Below, piece by piece: positions 1 to 11,293 of a stretch of 64,000 nucleotides of DNA; position 1 is the first letter of the stretch; each line of letters begins with the position of its first letter. Below the pieces are notes generated by a model that saw only the letters and a program-made list of their open reading frames with translations, searched no databases and was not told the DNA's origin. The stretch is from Amoebophrya sp. A120 (Eukaryota; Sar; Dinophyceae; Syndiniales; Amoebophryaceae): assembly GCA_905178155.1 (NCBI GenBank), contig CAJINV010000001.1:2346089-2410088 (forward strand), given 5' to 3'. Made by a program: the position numbers and the translations under genes.

Positions 1-525
1 ATTCATAGTCAAGTCATTAATATTGTCTTACTTCATTCAAATGCAACGGTTCCAAAAGCATTGATGTCCTGGACGATGAGAAGTTGCATAGAAATATTGT
101 CTTTGCAAGAAGAAGAAGAAACTTTTTTTATTTTTTCAATTTCATCGCCCTAAAAATGCGATAGAGAACGGCGTCAAATTGGAAAAAGTCAACCATGAAA
201 ATGAACGAAATATCAAAGCGATAAAACAGTTTTCTGGATCATTACAGGTTTTGATCATCGTCCGTTGATTGTAGTACTAGAACAACGACAAATCAACGGC
301 AACATAATCGTTGCCAAAAATCAGCAATCCGCACGTAACTAACGCAAAATACTAAAGCCATTGGACTGTTAATTTCTCATCCGGATTCGCTGATCACACC
401 CAACTCGTGGAAACTTTATTAACGATCTTGGTCTTAACTACTACGTTGTGGCTTTCATCTTAAGAGAAACGCGAACGCCGCTGCAAAGGAGACACATCAT
501 CAAATAAAATCTCGAAAAAAATATT
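1..525. other. Intergenic, no gene seen
   Basis: AT-rich sequence downstream of the methyltransferase-like gene's stop codon. I see no open frame with protein character, no RNA gene and no introner ends. Confidence 0.6.
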
Positions 526-2742
526 TCACCGTGCGTCCACGTTTGGCATGGCAGTAAATCGGATCAAGTGCAGCATGCGCATTAGGATTGCGTCATATGC
601 CGCTTGGCTAAGCAGGAGATAAGGAACGGATCTGGCTTTGGTTGCCGTCGTTGTGCTAACTGAAGTAGACGACGACCGCATTCCGGTACTGTAAAAATCT
701 GCATCATGCATCGACGACTCGCCTCGAAGACGTCTTTCCGTCGCGTTTGCCGCCCACAGTATGCCGAATTGCTGATCGTCACTGAGTACGACCTCGTAGT
801 CGATAGACGCTTTCGGATGGCGCCGGAGACGGAAGTGATTATTGTAATTCCTCCTCTGGTTCATCTTGGGGGTCCTCCTCGCTGCGGGAGCTCCTGCTTG
901 GTGAGCTACCTTTTGAAGAGTATCCTGCTGCTCGTCCGGAGGTACAGCAACCGGTTTCACTTTTGGCTGTGCCGCTGAAGAAGCAGCAGAAGCGTCACCG
1001 TGCTCGTCGACGCTCAACGCGGAAGACGGGTCGCGACCTTGTTTCTCGGTTGTACTTCTAGCAGTCCGGGAGGTGGTCTGAAATTCATGATTTTTCGTTG
1101 GCAGCTGGTCACCATCAACGTTCTGATCATGACCACGACCCTCTTCATCGCTAGTACAGCCTATTGCGTCCTTCTCAATGTCCCAGGTGGCCCCGAACCC
1201 CAGGAGGAGATACGGCAGCTGGCAAAAGAGTGCCTTGACATAATTGCTCACAGCGGTTCTTTCATCATCTCGAGCAGGTGAGCTCGTCGTCCGGAGCGCA
1301 GTGTAGTTTTCGTTCATCTGCCCGAGCAGGTTTTTGATTCCATCCTTCAGTTGTACTTCTAGATCATGCGCAGGAGCAACACTCTTCTCTTCTTCCAAAG
1401 CAGCCGCCTCGCTGGACCTCCAGACGGTGTACAGACGGGGCTCTACACGTGGTCGTGTCGGCGCAGAAGGTGCGATATGAAGATCATCCTGTACTAAAAT
1501 AGCATTGTTGTTCCGCCCGTCGCGGTCAAGACCACCATGAACAACCACAGGATTATACTTCTCGTCGAAAAAAATTTCCGCAGATGATACCATACTTCGC
1601 TTGTCGTGTTCATCAGGAAGAGCTGCGCCAGTCGACGTCCTGTCGGAAAATAGAATGTGTCTGCTCAGCGCCAGGTTTAGTCCTCTGGTAAATTTCCCAC
1701 GCAAAACTGCGTCGAAGAGCGGCAGGGCCGAAAAAATTCTCATGCCCTCGAAGTCGGTCAAGATCGACGCATAAGCAAGCGACCGCTGCGGAAAAGATCG
1801 AGCGCCGTGGTTTGGAAGATTATTTTGAACAGCTGCGGTCTTTCCAGGTGTAGTTCTGGTTCCCTGTATGTTGATGTGCGGATCGTCCCAAAAACGCAAG
1901 CGGGGCGTCGCGACATCATGTGAAGCGACGTTGCTATCTTGAGTTTCCTGTTTCCTACCCCCCATGGTCCTCTCACGCGCAGGAGCTTCTTCTGGAAGAG
2001 CCCATTCTGGAAGAGCGACCGTGGTAGCTGTCGTGGCCTCTACAATCATTCGCAGAACGACCCCTTCCGGACGCTCCTCCTCCGTGCTGGCCTCCACAAC
2101 TGCGGTGCCCATTTTCTCATACACTTCTGCATACCCCGCTTCGACGAAGTGGTCGACGGCACTTCTCACCGCGGTATGGGCTCCGTAATCGTCCACGACG
2201 ACAAAGTCTACCTGTAGTTCGTCTCTTGCCGCCACCAGATCGCTTACCACCATCGGATACGTGTGGACGCAATCCAAGAAAAGGATGTCGTTTTTCTTCC
2301 TGCTGTTTTTCTTGCGATTGAGTGGTAGCACCTCCCTCCACGGTTTGTCGAGGTAGCTGTGGATACGGAAAAACAGAATGTTGGTCACGCCTCGCAGGTT
2401 CTGCATAGCTGTGAAAAGGAACTGCATGGAGTCGTCCATTGCGTAGACGAAGCTGCAGTGTTGCGCCAGCACCCTCGTGGTCTCCCCTCTGTACACCCCG
2501 AGTTCGTAAGCGAGGTTGCAGCTTTTTCTCCGGAGAAAATCTGCCAAATCCTCGCGAAACATCTCGGACACGGTCCATTCGTCGGAATTCTGGCTTGGTA
2601 GTGGCACTGGAGCCCCATCTGGGGTTGTTTGTAGGTGCTGCATGGCCGACGTCGCCTCGACTTTCGCGAGAATAACGGATGAAAACAGCGGCCGTAAGAC
2701 CACGCTCTGAAGCAGACGCAAAAACGTCATCGATCCAACCAT
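526..2742 (-). CDS. Membrane-anchored protein with class I methyltransferase-like fold
   Basis: Single-exon, 738-aa protein. Residues about 5-25 are hydrophobic (FLRLLQSVVLRPLFSSVILA) and look like a signal anchor. Residues 75-110 (YELGVYRGETTRVL, then FVYAMDDS) resemble motif I of SAM-dependent Rossmann methyltransferases. DILFLDCVHTYPMVVSDL (about 150-170) and VDFVVVDDYGAH (about 180) match the later strands of the Methyltransf_24 type, where sugar- or toxin-modifying enzymes are found. The C-terminal half (about 260-738) is low-complexity and Ser/Thr/Arg-rich with no recognised domain. The substrate is unknown. The start is the first ATG of a frame that opens directly on the hydrophobic segment; no introner interrupts it. 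The fold call is moderate, and catalytic activity is not shown. Confidence 0.6.
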   Translation of the reverse strand: MVGSMTFLRLLQSVVLRPLFSSVILAKVEATSAMQHLQTTPDGAPVPLPSQNSDEWTVSEMFREDLADFLRRKSCNLAYELGVYRGETTRVLAQHCSFVYAMDDSMQFLFTAMQNLRGVTNILFFRIHSYLDKPWREVLPLNRKKNSRKKNDILFLDCVHTYPMVVSDLVAARDELQVDFVVVDDYGAHTAVRSAVDHFVEAGYAEVYEKMGTAVVEASTEEERPEGVVLRMIVEATTATTVALPEWALPEEAPARERTMGGRKQETQDSNVASHDVATPRLRFWDDPHINIQGTRTTPGKTAAVQNNLPNHGARSFPQRSLAYASILTDFEGMRIFSALPLFDAVLRGKFTRGLNLALSRHILFSDRTSTGAALPDEHDKRSMVSSAEIFFDEKYNPVVVHGGLDRDGRNNNAILVQDDLHIAPSAPTRPRVEPRLYTVWRSSEAAALEEEKSVAPAHDLEVQLKDGIKNLLGQMNENYTALRTTSSPARDDERTAVSNYVKALFCQLPYLLLGFGATWDIEKDAIGCTSDEEGRGHDQNVDGDQLPTKNHEFQTTSRTARSTTEKQGRDPSSALSVDEHGDASAASSAAQPKVKPVAVPPDEQQDTLQKVAHQAGAPAARRTPKMNQRRNYNNHFRLRRHPKASIDYEVVLSDDQQFGILWAANATERRLRGESSMHDADFYSTGMRSSSTSVSTTTATKARSVPYLLLSQAAYDAILMRMLHLIRFTAMPNVDAR

Positions 2743-3524
2743 GACTGTGGAGGTCCTTGAGAACTTTTTCCGGAGGCGAGGCCATTTTTCTTTTCTTTAC
2801 TCACAATTGCTTCTTGGTTGGCCTGATGAAATTCAAACCCGCTCTTACCTTCTGGCTTTCGCTGATAAGCAGCAGGTGGTGAAGATGGAACAAAAGCAAA
2901 AGCAAAACAACTTCTTCATTGTACAGGACGGAAAAAACGCCAACGCTAACTACCTAGATTTCTAAGTACTAAACGCGAACAGTTTGGTCCCGGTCTGAAC
3001 GTCAATCCTCCGAGGGCTAGCGCGCCACTGAGCATCATGCTAGAAGCAGAGGCATTCACATTGCGGAGAATGAAAATAATAGCTGATGCAGAAAAGGTGT
3101 TGTTGGGGTTTAGAGCAAAAAAAGTGGTTTTCATTGGTGTGAAAGCACGTTATCATCTGTTTCCATCTCTTCCGAGTCACCCATTCTGAATCCTAATGCG
3201 GCGAGGATTCAGAAACCTTGAAGAGCAAGACGCGCTGTTCCTATGCTCGCCTGGGCATCTTCATCTTCTAGATTCGTTCATTGCTCGTCTCCTCGAATTC
3301 TAAGTCTTTCACCAACTGTAGTTATCCTTATCTTGATGAAAACAACTTCTTATCTTGATGAAACAAAAAAATCGTCGTAGAAAGATGGTAATCGTGTTGG
3401 TCTCCGCGTTGTAGTTGTGATCTTTCCCATCTAGATGCTCTAAGTTCTACTCCGTTCCTCCTGAGTAAAACTAAAATCCTATTCATTGGATAATTATGCC
3501 CGACAGCGACCACTAAAGGTATTC
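2743..3524. other. Intergenic, no gene seen
   Basis: Spacer between the eIF3g stop codon and the methyltransferase-like start. Short frames here lack protein character. Nothing else is recognised. Confidence 0.55.
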
Positions 3525-4914
3525 TTAGTTCGCCTTCGGCTGAGCCCAGCCGACCTGGAGAATGAGACTGTCGTACCCGTGGCCGTTGAGTTGCTTGATC
3601 GCCCGCTCGCCATCCTTCCGGTCGCGGAACTGCACAAAGGCGAAGCCCTTGTGCATGCCCTCCTTTTCGCCCTCCTTGTGCCGCGGCATGAACACCCGGG
3701 TGACGTGGCCGACCCGGCCGAACAGCTGCTGCAGGTCGCCCTCGCGGGTGTCCTCCGACAAGTTGGAGACACGCAGGGTGTTCTCGTTCCTCGCGTCCTG
3801 TTGCGGGCCGTCGCCCTTGCGGAGGGACGGCGGCACGTACTTATTCGCGAGGGTGGAATTCTGCCCGCCGGTGGCGATGATGCCCGCGGCCTTCTGCTCC
3901 GCCTGCTGCGCCTGGAACTCCTGCTCGCGCTTGCGCCGCATCTCGTTGGCGTCGTACCGCTTGCGCTTCGCGTCGTTCAGAATGGTCTCGCACAAAACCA
4001 CCGACTGCTCCCAGAACTTCTCGTCTTGGCCTGTTTCATAATTCATGTTTCATCGATTTAGAAGTATCATGCGCGGTCGTTTTGGTTTTCTTGCTACTTG
4101 CTATCAGTATCAGTTGGAAGAATTATTGTATAGAAACAGTGTTAGTGTCTGAAGATCTTCATGTGCTGTGTATCACAAACAACAACGCGACTACTTCGCC
4201 ACTTTATTTGATGTCGAATGCAAAATGATTGTAGTACCCAAAGCTTTCATCTGTTTTTCCTTGTTCATCTCGATTTGCACTTCCTCCTCGGCGCGCACCG
4301 GTTTGTTGCCACCGTAGTCGTATCAAATGCAAAAATGTCTGGGTCTGGAAGAATGCCAGACTTGTCATGCATATTTTGCATGACCCATAATGTCTGTAAT
4401 GCATGCCCTAGCATCCCAGATATTTTTTAGAGGGCTTACTAATGCCTATTTCGCATGAGAAATGCCCTCTCCGCGTAGCACAAACTGGAGTCCTCTTTCT
4501 GGTCATGCAATACAATTTTTTTTTGAATCCAGAGACACCAGCATCACAAGTTTAGAATCTTCCAGACCCAGACACTTTTGCATTTGATAAGTCGGCGAAT
4601 TTCGCCGGGTCCGTGCAGGGGCCGAACGGCTTCCACTTTTTGCGCTCGTCCACGAACTTGTTTGACTTCTTGATGACCTTCTTCTGTTGGTAGGTCGTGA
4701 TCAGCTTCACCGCTTTCCCGTTGCGTTCGGTGTACTCCACTTCCGTCCGAATCCCCTTGTCGTCCGCCCCCGTGCCGGCCGGGCGGAACCGCTGCGGCGC
4801 GCCGCCGACAAAGTCGTCCTCCTCCTCGACGTCGGCCCATCGGGACCGCGTCTGCGGAACCGGGTGCGCCGGCTCGTCGTCCTGGATGTCTGCCCACTTA
4901 CGTCCGAATGCCAT
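3525..4914 (-). CDS. EIF3G: Translation initiation factor eIF3 subunit G
   Basis: RNA-binding subunit of the eIF3 complex, which acts in cytosolic translation initiation and reinitiation. Three exons give 302 aa: 4914-4590, 4320-4238 and 4030-3525. The N-terminus carries two WAD(I/V) acidic motifs typical of eIF3g, followed by the KVIKKSNKFVDERKKWKPFG segment. Exon 3 holds KYVPPSLR and a C-terminal RRM (about residues 216-302) with RNP2 LRVSNL and RNP1 KGFAFVQF. The canonical CCHC zinc knuckle is not evident. The first gap is a family A introner with repeat AGTCG (plus strand). Removing it with one repeat joins FAD to YGGNKPVRAEE in frame. The second intron (4031-4237) is canonical GT-AG, phase 1. 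The total coding length divides by three. Confidence 0.88.
4321..4589 (-). mobile_element. Family A introner in eIF3g
   Basis: 269-bp element beginning TATCAAATGC and ending GCATTTGATA, with inner arms containing GTCTGGGTCTGGAAG and its inverse. It is flanked by direct repeats AGTCG (4316-4320 and 4590-4594). No GT-AG pair fits any offset within the repeat. Confidence 0.93.
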
Positions 4915-5932
4915 TTTCTGGTGCGTTGCGAAGGAATAACTTTTCGTTTTTAATGCAAGAGAAGATGATGAAGAAGTTGTGCTAGTCCTAGTACTGATTC
5001 TAAAACACGATGCATTAATGAAGAAGTTGAAGCTTAAAGAGTGCTCTTTCGCTTACTTAGGTGGGTGATACAACAAAAAATGCTGCACCTGATAGAAAAG
5101 GGGAAAAAGTTTGGAATTCAACCTCAAGTTCGTGAATGGTGGATCGTCTTCAAGCATCAGCTTCATTTCTGAATGAGAATGGGTCTGGTAGAGATCCGGT
5201 GATCTTGACTTTGCTATTTTTTCTACCACGCACGCATAACTTTTGCTTTGATCCTGACAAACTTTTCCGTCATTGTCATTCATATGATTTTTGATTGCGA
5301 AATACGCTGCTTTCACTTTCTGGTGTACTACTTACTTTACACAAGCTACACCGCTGCGGAGGATGGATTTTTAGATCCTCGAAGACATATTGACGCAGAT
5401 GAAGAACAGGTGACTTCGCGTTGGGCATTGATATCCCGCATCAATCAATGCACAGGAGCTTCTGTGCAAATAAGCAGGCCTTTGTTTCTTTCGAGGGGCT
5501 ACTTCTCGTTTTTGGTCTTGGTAGACGTCGAGGATGTCAAAAGCGGACAAAATTTTTCCCATAGTAGAGTCTTTACACTTACTTTCGAAGTATTCACAGC
5601 CTGGCGAATACTGATATTGCTGGAGAATCAAATTCTAGCACGCTGTAAACCCATGAAAAAGATCCTGCTTGATGTTTCCTCGAGCTACTCGTCCTACAGA
5701 GATGTTGATACTAGTGAAGAAAGTTAAAAGATACTTCGAAAAAGAAGTACAACTCCTTCATCACATGATTGTCGCTTGGGGTTAAATTTCTGCTCTTGTG
5801 TCACAAAGCAACTTACTCCGCCGCATCATCGTCCACGCTCCTAAGTAGCTTGACACAAACTTCTGTTGTTTCTGATCGTTGTTTTCTTCGTTTTCCAAAA
5901 CAAGTCATCGAACTCCACTTCACCACAAACAC
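4915..5932. other. Intergenic, no gene seen
   Basis: Spacer upstream of eIF3g, running to the partial STEEP1-like duplicate. Plus-strand frames near 5248-5727 have no family resemblance, and no RNA gene is evident. Confidence 0.5.
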
Positions 5933-6060
5933 GATGAAGCGTCCTCTGTTAAAACGTCGTGACATTGTTGACGAATTTCAACGCCGAGGTCTGCTTATCC
6001 ACTAAAGTGTCCTGGTAGATGTAGGTCGCCGGCGCGGCCTCGCCCAGCGGTTCGCTGCGT
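5933..6060 (-). pseudogene. Intronless partial copy of the STEEP1-like 3' end
   Basis: About 127 bp repeating the end of the adjacent gene. It encodes the segment from RSEPLGE through ATYIYQDTLVDKQTSALKF to a stop. It spans the exon junction without the 1.2-kb insertion, so it is an empty-site paralogue: ACCTACATCTACC is continuous here and split in the gene. It has only the last 15 or so codons of exon 1 and no start, so it is not a gene by itself. It arose either by tandem duplication before the insertion or by integration of a spliced copy. Confidence 0.85.
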
Positions 6061-6091
6061 GAAAATGACAATGATGAAGCGTCCTCTATTT

Positions 6092-8219
6092 TCAAAACGT
6101 CGTGACGTTGTTGACGAATTTCAAGGCCGACGTCTGTTTGTCCACAAGGGTATCCTGGTAGATGTATGAAGGCCCTAAAGTTTCCACCTTTTCGCCCATC
6201 TTTTCAAATTTTGGCCAGTTGATTGCTCGGCGCCCTCGCCGATTCTCGCTTAGCGCCTCTTCGATGGTGGCTGCGTGTCTGCCTTTGCAAACGCGTCAAG
6301 CCGGGCTGCCCTATTTCTGCCCCGAGGCCCGGGGCAGAAACGCAAGCCAAACACCCCAAAGAGAAAAGCCACCCAAACGAGCCTCCCAATCATATGAGGC
6401 CATGGACCCTGAGCGCGCCTCTGCTTGCGCAGGTAAGGAAAGGCGCCCGGCAATAGCGACACACGCGGAAAATGCCCCCAGCCAATTCACCCCCGACAAG
6501 GCTGGCGCAGCCGAGCGAAAGGCTGCGCCTCCCCTCTTATCAGCCCCGGCCTGGCTTGGGCCTGATTCGGAAACAACGCCCGCCGCATCTTCTGCGCAGC
6601 TTCCCAAACCCCTGGCGGTTCAGGACTTGGCGCGCACCCAGTAAAATGAGGACAGGCGGCGTAGGCTGGGAAACCCGGAAAAGCCAAGTGGAATGGGAGG
6701 TCTAGGTAGAATAGGGAGGCGCGCACAGACCACAGCTGTCCGAGAAGCCAAAGGGGTCGAGAGATCCGGGAGACCTGAAGAGCGACCAACCCCTGACGAG
6801 GTGGCTCGTGCTTCATGGCGCAACCTTTTCAAATGTGGACACGGCTCTTTCAATCTTCGAAGCCGCAGAAGAGCGGATCCGTTTTCTGTCCTGAGGTTGC
6901 CAAGATTCGAAAAGATGCTGAAGAAGCATCTTTTCATTGCGTTGTTCCGGTTGTCAAATTTTGAAAAGATGTTCCTTCAGCATCTTTTCAAAATTTGGAA
7001 AGTGAGCAGCCACTTATCAAAATTTGAAAAGATGCAGAGGAGCATCTTTTCAAAATTTGATAGCTTTCAAAGTTGAAAAGATGAGCACTTTGCGTGGCTG
7101 CATCTTGTCAACTTCTTTCTCGGCCGAGTGAATGCATTCTCCCGGTTTTGTTCTTGTTTCTGCATGTCGTGGAGCTGTGCATGACAAGTTGGCCTCACAA
7201 CTCCTACCACACTCCTCCACCAAGCTGCAAAAAGAAAAACAAGACCCGGAAAATCTGTCAGGCAATATGGCCAGCCAGGATCTGCGGTCGAGCTGCTCGA
7301 GAGGCTTTATGTATTAGAATGCAACGAAATGGCGGCAAACCGATAGAGCAAATTTTGAAAAGATGGGCGTAGAGATGGATTTTTTAGGGCCTACAATGTA
7401 GGTCGCCGGCGCGGTCTCGCCCAGCGGTTCGCTGCGGTACCCGACTAACGACCCGCAGCACTTGCACTGAAACCGGTACTGCGCCTCGCACAGAGCCTCC
7501 AAAGAAGTTTCCTTCTTCGCCCCGTCCTTCATGGTCTGCATAGTGCTCCCGTCCCGCTTGATAATCGTCTTCCGCTTCGCCCCCGTCACGTTCAACCGGG
7601 AAATAAATTTCGTCTCCTGGATCACCATGGCGCCGTCCGTCCGCCGGCGCGGAAGCCGGGTCAGCCGCCCCGCGTCGGTAATCAACACCCACTCACCGCA
7701 AAACCGGCAGAAATAGGTATTTAATTTCGTTTCCCGCAGCACGGAATCCTGATCCGTCATGTTGTTGATCTTGACGCGCTTCGCCAAATGCGCCCGCTCC
7801 GCGTCCGCTTCCAGTAGACGCGACTCCTGCGCCTGCCGCTTCGCGTCCTTCCGGATGGCAGCCAAGGTTGGCTGCATCGACCGCGCGATCTGGGCGGGGT
7901 TCAGTGCGGGAGTCATTCCGGGTTGTCCGGATTTGTTCTTTTTGGTTTTCGTGGTTGTCGGACCCTCATTGTCGTGGTGGACCTCGTCCGGGACTTCGTC
8001 TACCGCGTTTTCGGCGAGGAACTCGGCCGCCGGGTCCATGGTAAGCCTTGTGCCCGTCCCCGCCTGGTTCTTCTCCCAAAACTTGGTCTCGAACGAGTCC
8101 AACTCGGCCGCCACGCGATCCCACCCATCGCCGTCGATGGCCTCCTGGGGAATGCGGTTCGTGTCATTTGCGAACGTGTTAAAGATCTCACGTCGCTCGA
8201 AATCCAGCGGCTCACACAT
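6092..8219 (-). CDS. STEEP1/UPF0428-like zinc-ribbon protein
   Basis: Two exons (8219-7396 and 6166-6092) give 297 aa. The C-terminal half matches the STEEP1 (CXorf56, UPF0428) pattern: TYFCRFCGEWVL at about residue 166, then RLTRLPRR, then FQCKCCGSLVGYRSEP at about residue 250. The two CxxC pairs are likely to bind zinc. The family is small and conserved in eukaryotes; in animals it is linked to STING trafficking, and a basal role is unclear. The N-terminal 150 residues include a charged, probably helical region (KRQAQESRLLEADAERAHLAKRV). The single intron is the 1,229-bp element at 6167-7395. Removing it with one ATGTA repeat gives ATYIYQDTLVDKQ, exactly the sequence in the intronless neighbouring copy. 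Confidence 0.72.
6167..7395 (-). mobile_element. Large introner-like insertion in the STEEP1-like gene
   Basis: 1,229 bp, flanked by ATGTA (6162-6166 and 7396-7400). Terminal inverted repeats are TGAAGGCCCTAAA and TTTAGGGCCTACA, with a second inverted pair just inside (CGCCCATCTTTTCAAA near 6190, AAATTTTGAAAAGATGGGCG near 7350). The ends are TG/CA, unlike the TAT/ATA of families A-D. The interior is GC-rich at 6220-6830, then carries a cluster of AAAAGATGC/GCATCTTTT hairpins at 6905-7085. No transposase-like frame is recognised. Confidence 0.88.
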
Positions 8220-9018
8220 TTTGTCTTGTAGTCGTTGGGTTAGTAAAAGAAAAGTAGAGAATTATTGAGCACTACACGTGGACGAAATCAGATCTATTGT
8301 GAAGATAGCCCCTTTCTTCTTTGGTGAAAGAAAAAAATTCTACAAGAAGGTTTTGTTGTGTTTTGAAAATCAGTTTTCCGTCGCCTATTTTGGAGGTTGT
8401 TTTCACTTTATACACGACAATAGTTCTGAGTATTGGGTTCTTTGGGCTTGGGGTCGTGCAACCTGGTGTGAGAGAATGGAAAGAGTGAAAATTGTGAGAA
8501 TTGATGAAATTATGCGTGTTTTCAATTTCAAGTGGTGCCAGTGTACGATTTGCTTTTTGCCTTGCGAAGATTTCGATCTCAGTGACAGCATACGCTACGT
8601 AGAACCGACCCTTACTGTATTTTTTCCTGTCAGTATTTCTTTTTCATCACGAACGAAAACCGATCTCCATTTCGCTTTCTCTCACGATTTCTTTGGACGT
8701 AGTTGGAACAACGTGATAATTTCGTGGCCTTTGTTGATTTGCATCATCAAGGAATATCTGGCACAGCTAATGGTGCTCTTCATTCAACCAAAATTTCATT
8801 GTATCGAGTTCCAGGTTCATAGCTGGAGAAACAGAGTTCGCATCAAAATTGGAAACTGCTCCTAGATCAAGATTGTTCTCTGGCATGCGGATAAACATTC
8901 CAAAAGAAACAGTCCATGTTTAGTTCATTTTGATTTGTGGTCGGCGGGAAGGTAGCTTTATTTCCACTATGCACAAAGTCCACCACATTGTCAATGTCCA
9001 ATAAGTTCTTGTGGCACA
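8220..9018. other. Intergenic, no gene seen
   Basis: Spacer between the transporter stop codon and the STEEP1-like start. A 195-codon plus-strand frame at 8278-8865 is AT-rich, Phe/Cys/Trp-rich and lacks any recognisable motif, so I do not call it. Confidence 0.5.
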
Positions 9019-10234
9019 TCAGTTGTAGATATCCGTGTAGAGTGAGCCAAACTCTTTGAGGTCCTTTTCGTATCTCGTTATGTGCTTCTTCGGCACATAA
9101 CCCGGCGCACCAGCAGCTCCGTGCCCAAAAGCAGGATGTGACATGCCGTCGTGATCTTGCTGCTCCTCTGTGAAGGCGTTGGAGCCCCCCCGGAGCCTTT
9201 GCGACGAGTTGGGAGGAATGATGTGCCCGGAGTCCTCTGTCAGCTCGTAGATGACCGTTGCGAAGAGGCAAGCGATGCAGATCCCGAAGATGTCCATGCC
9301 GACTTGGATAGTCGCGGTGGCGTGCGCCGGATCTATCCCGACCTTTTGGAAAAGCTGGGGAAGGAGCGTACCTGATGTAGGTTTAGTACAGTTTGTGGTG
9401 CAAAACAACACTCCGTTTGCGTTTTATTTCTGAATCGGATCCACTTTCACGACCAGAGAATCGAATGCATGATACCATATGATTTTTTGTATGGCACACA
9501 GACACACCAAAACGCGAAAGCGCTTACTAGAAACGTGATAAGTACATAGACACAGTAAAAACCCTAGTACCGAAAGCCACCGCGAACACGACGATAAAGA
9601 ACATTGCCCCGCTGAGTGCGCACCCGGTGTGAAACGACGTTATTTGCTGCACGGCGGTCCGCGCTGCGGTCGCGATTGACAAAGTAACCCCGAGCAGCAA
9701 CCCGATCTTCATCTGGTGCAGTGTGTCCACCGGCTTCCCCAGCGCGAGCCGCCGGACCGCGTACACCACAGCCTGGCCGCCGGCATTGCCGCCGGCGCCA
9801 ACTAGCATGGTAAGGAAATACACGATCGAGGGGTGTTTTTGGATTAGCTCCTTGAAACTCGCTAATACGAACGAACTTGTAGACTGCAGTATCAACAGCG
9901 CAATCAGCCACGCGGCTCTGGGTCGGAACCGGAACCAATCCTCGTCGGGTATCCGCTCCTCCGGGCTGGAGCGCGTCGCCCCACTATCCGGATCGTAGGG
10001 AATGTCCTGCAGTGGTGTCGTGCCGGGCTGGTGTCCGTGCGGGGTCCGTGGAGAGGTCCTTAGCGGCGGACTGTCGTCTTTCTTGTTGGAACCGACATCA
10101 TCAAAATGATTCACCACTTTCAAGGGCCCTTTGGACGAGGAGGCGCGCTGTCGCAAAAAGTAATTCTCCTCTTGCAGGGTGGACACGAGCTCCTCGAGTT
10201 CCAACACCCGCTGCTGGAGGGCTTGATTGCTCAT
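9019..10234 (-). CDS. MgtE/SLC41-type magnesium transporter
   Basis: Two exons (10234-9571 and 9371-9019) give 338 aa. A coiled coil at residues 5-35 is followed by a Pro/Ser-rich linker and a membrane domain from about 108. FRPRAAWLIALLILQSTSSF, the conserved LVGAGGNAGGQAV and VRRLALGKP match the MgtE pore domain. The second half supplies GIDPAHATATIQVGMDIFGI, the family's other signature. It has one MgtE transmembrane domain and no N-domain or CBS sensor, resembling half of an SLC41 protein, so divalent-cation transport (Mg2+) at a membrane is likely. The intron 9372-9570 is canonical GT-AG, phase 1. The C-terminal tail is soluble and tyrosine-rich at the end. Confidence 0.82.
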
Positions 10235-11293
10235 TTTGGGACTTCAACAATGTTGGTATTGATATTTGGGCATCAATTGTGATATATGCATAGGTCGCTT
10301 GCTTTCTGTAGTTCCCGACGTTGCTATAAGAATGTCTTCAGCGTGATAAATGTTGCTCTATTCTTTTCGTCGTTTGCACCTGCGCTCTGGCACGATAACG
10401 CCAGGACTAAACGCACAAGGAATCCCTCTTCGCTCTCGGGGGCCACCCTCAGAGCTCGTACTCGTTGCGACACTTCTATTTTGGATGGAAAGCTCTCAGG
10501 AAAAAATTCCTCCAAAAATGCGGAAATTTCTCTCCGTATTGTAACGGCAACGCGATCGCGAACAAGACACACGTGTACCTGTTTTATATACCATCTCCGT
10601 TTCGATAACGGCGCCGGTATCAATACGCTTATTGGCTTCTTATTTCTTCTTTCGTTAGATGCCCCGAAAAGAAAAACTTTGTTTGTTTATGTGTTCCCCG
10701 ACCTAACTCGGCAAAATAGGTGGGGAGCTCCTTTCATCGATCCTTCGCGAGACTCCGCAGGGATGACATGGTTTTAAATCTGAAACGATCATACAAAGGA
10801 ATGCATCTGGCTGTACATCAAATGCATCTTATGCTTGATCTCCAGAAACCAAAAAAACTGATAGTCCACTTAGGCTTCTGATTTAGAAAAAAGAAGATTT
10901 TTAAATCGTAATCTTCCAACATGCGGGAGAATATTAGAGTCCAGAAGGATATTCCGAGGACTGTTCCCATTGCTTGCATTGGGAATAAACTGGGCTTGAT
11001 AAAAGCTTGAAACGGTTCGGTCATAAAAACCTCGCAGCTTTTGCAAATAATCTTACACGGTGACGGTGATAGAAGCTTAATAACCACCCAGGTTTTTTAT
11101 TTTTGATGAGTGATCTGACATTCATTTGAAAAACTTTGGAGTCGCCTTCTCCGAAAAAATGATTAGGCACGCTTGCTTTATTGCCCCACCCCTGGCAACG
11201 CAAGTGGTCAAGTAAACTTACCCAACCAATTCGTTCACCTCGTTTGTCCATTTTACATCAAACGCATCGACTACACCAGGAAATAAACTCTCT
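10235..11293. other. Intergenic, no gene seen
   Basis: Spacer between the NTF2-like stop codon and the transporter start. Only short frames without motifs are present, and no introner ends or RNA genes are seen. Confidence 0.5.

Noticed and set aside
3486..4061. 191-codon plus-strand frame
   Set aside because: Antisense shadow of the eIF3g RRM exon.
8278..8865. 195-codon plus-strand frame
   Set aside because: AT-rich, no motif, against the strand of all genes; insufficient support.
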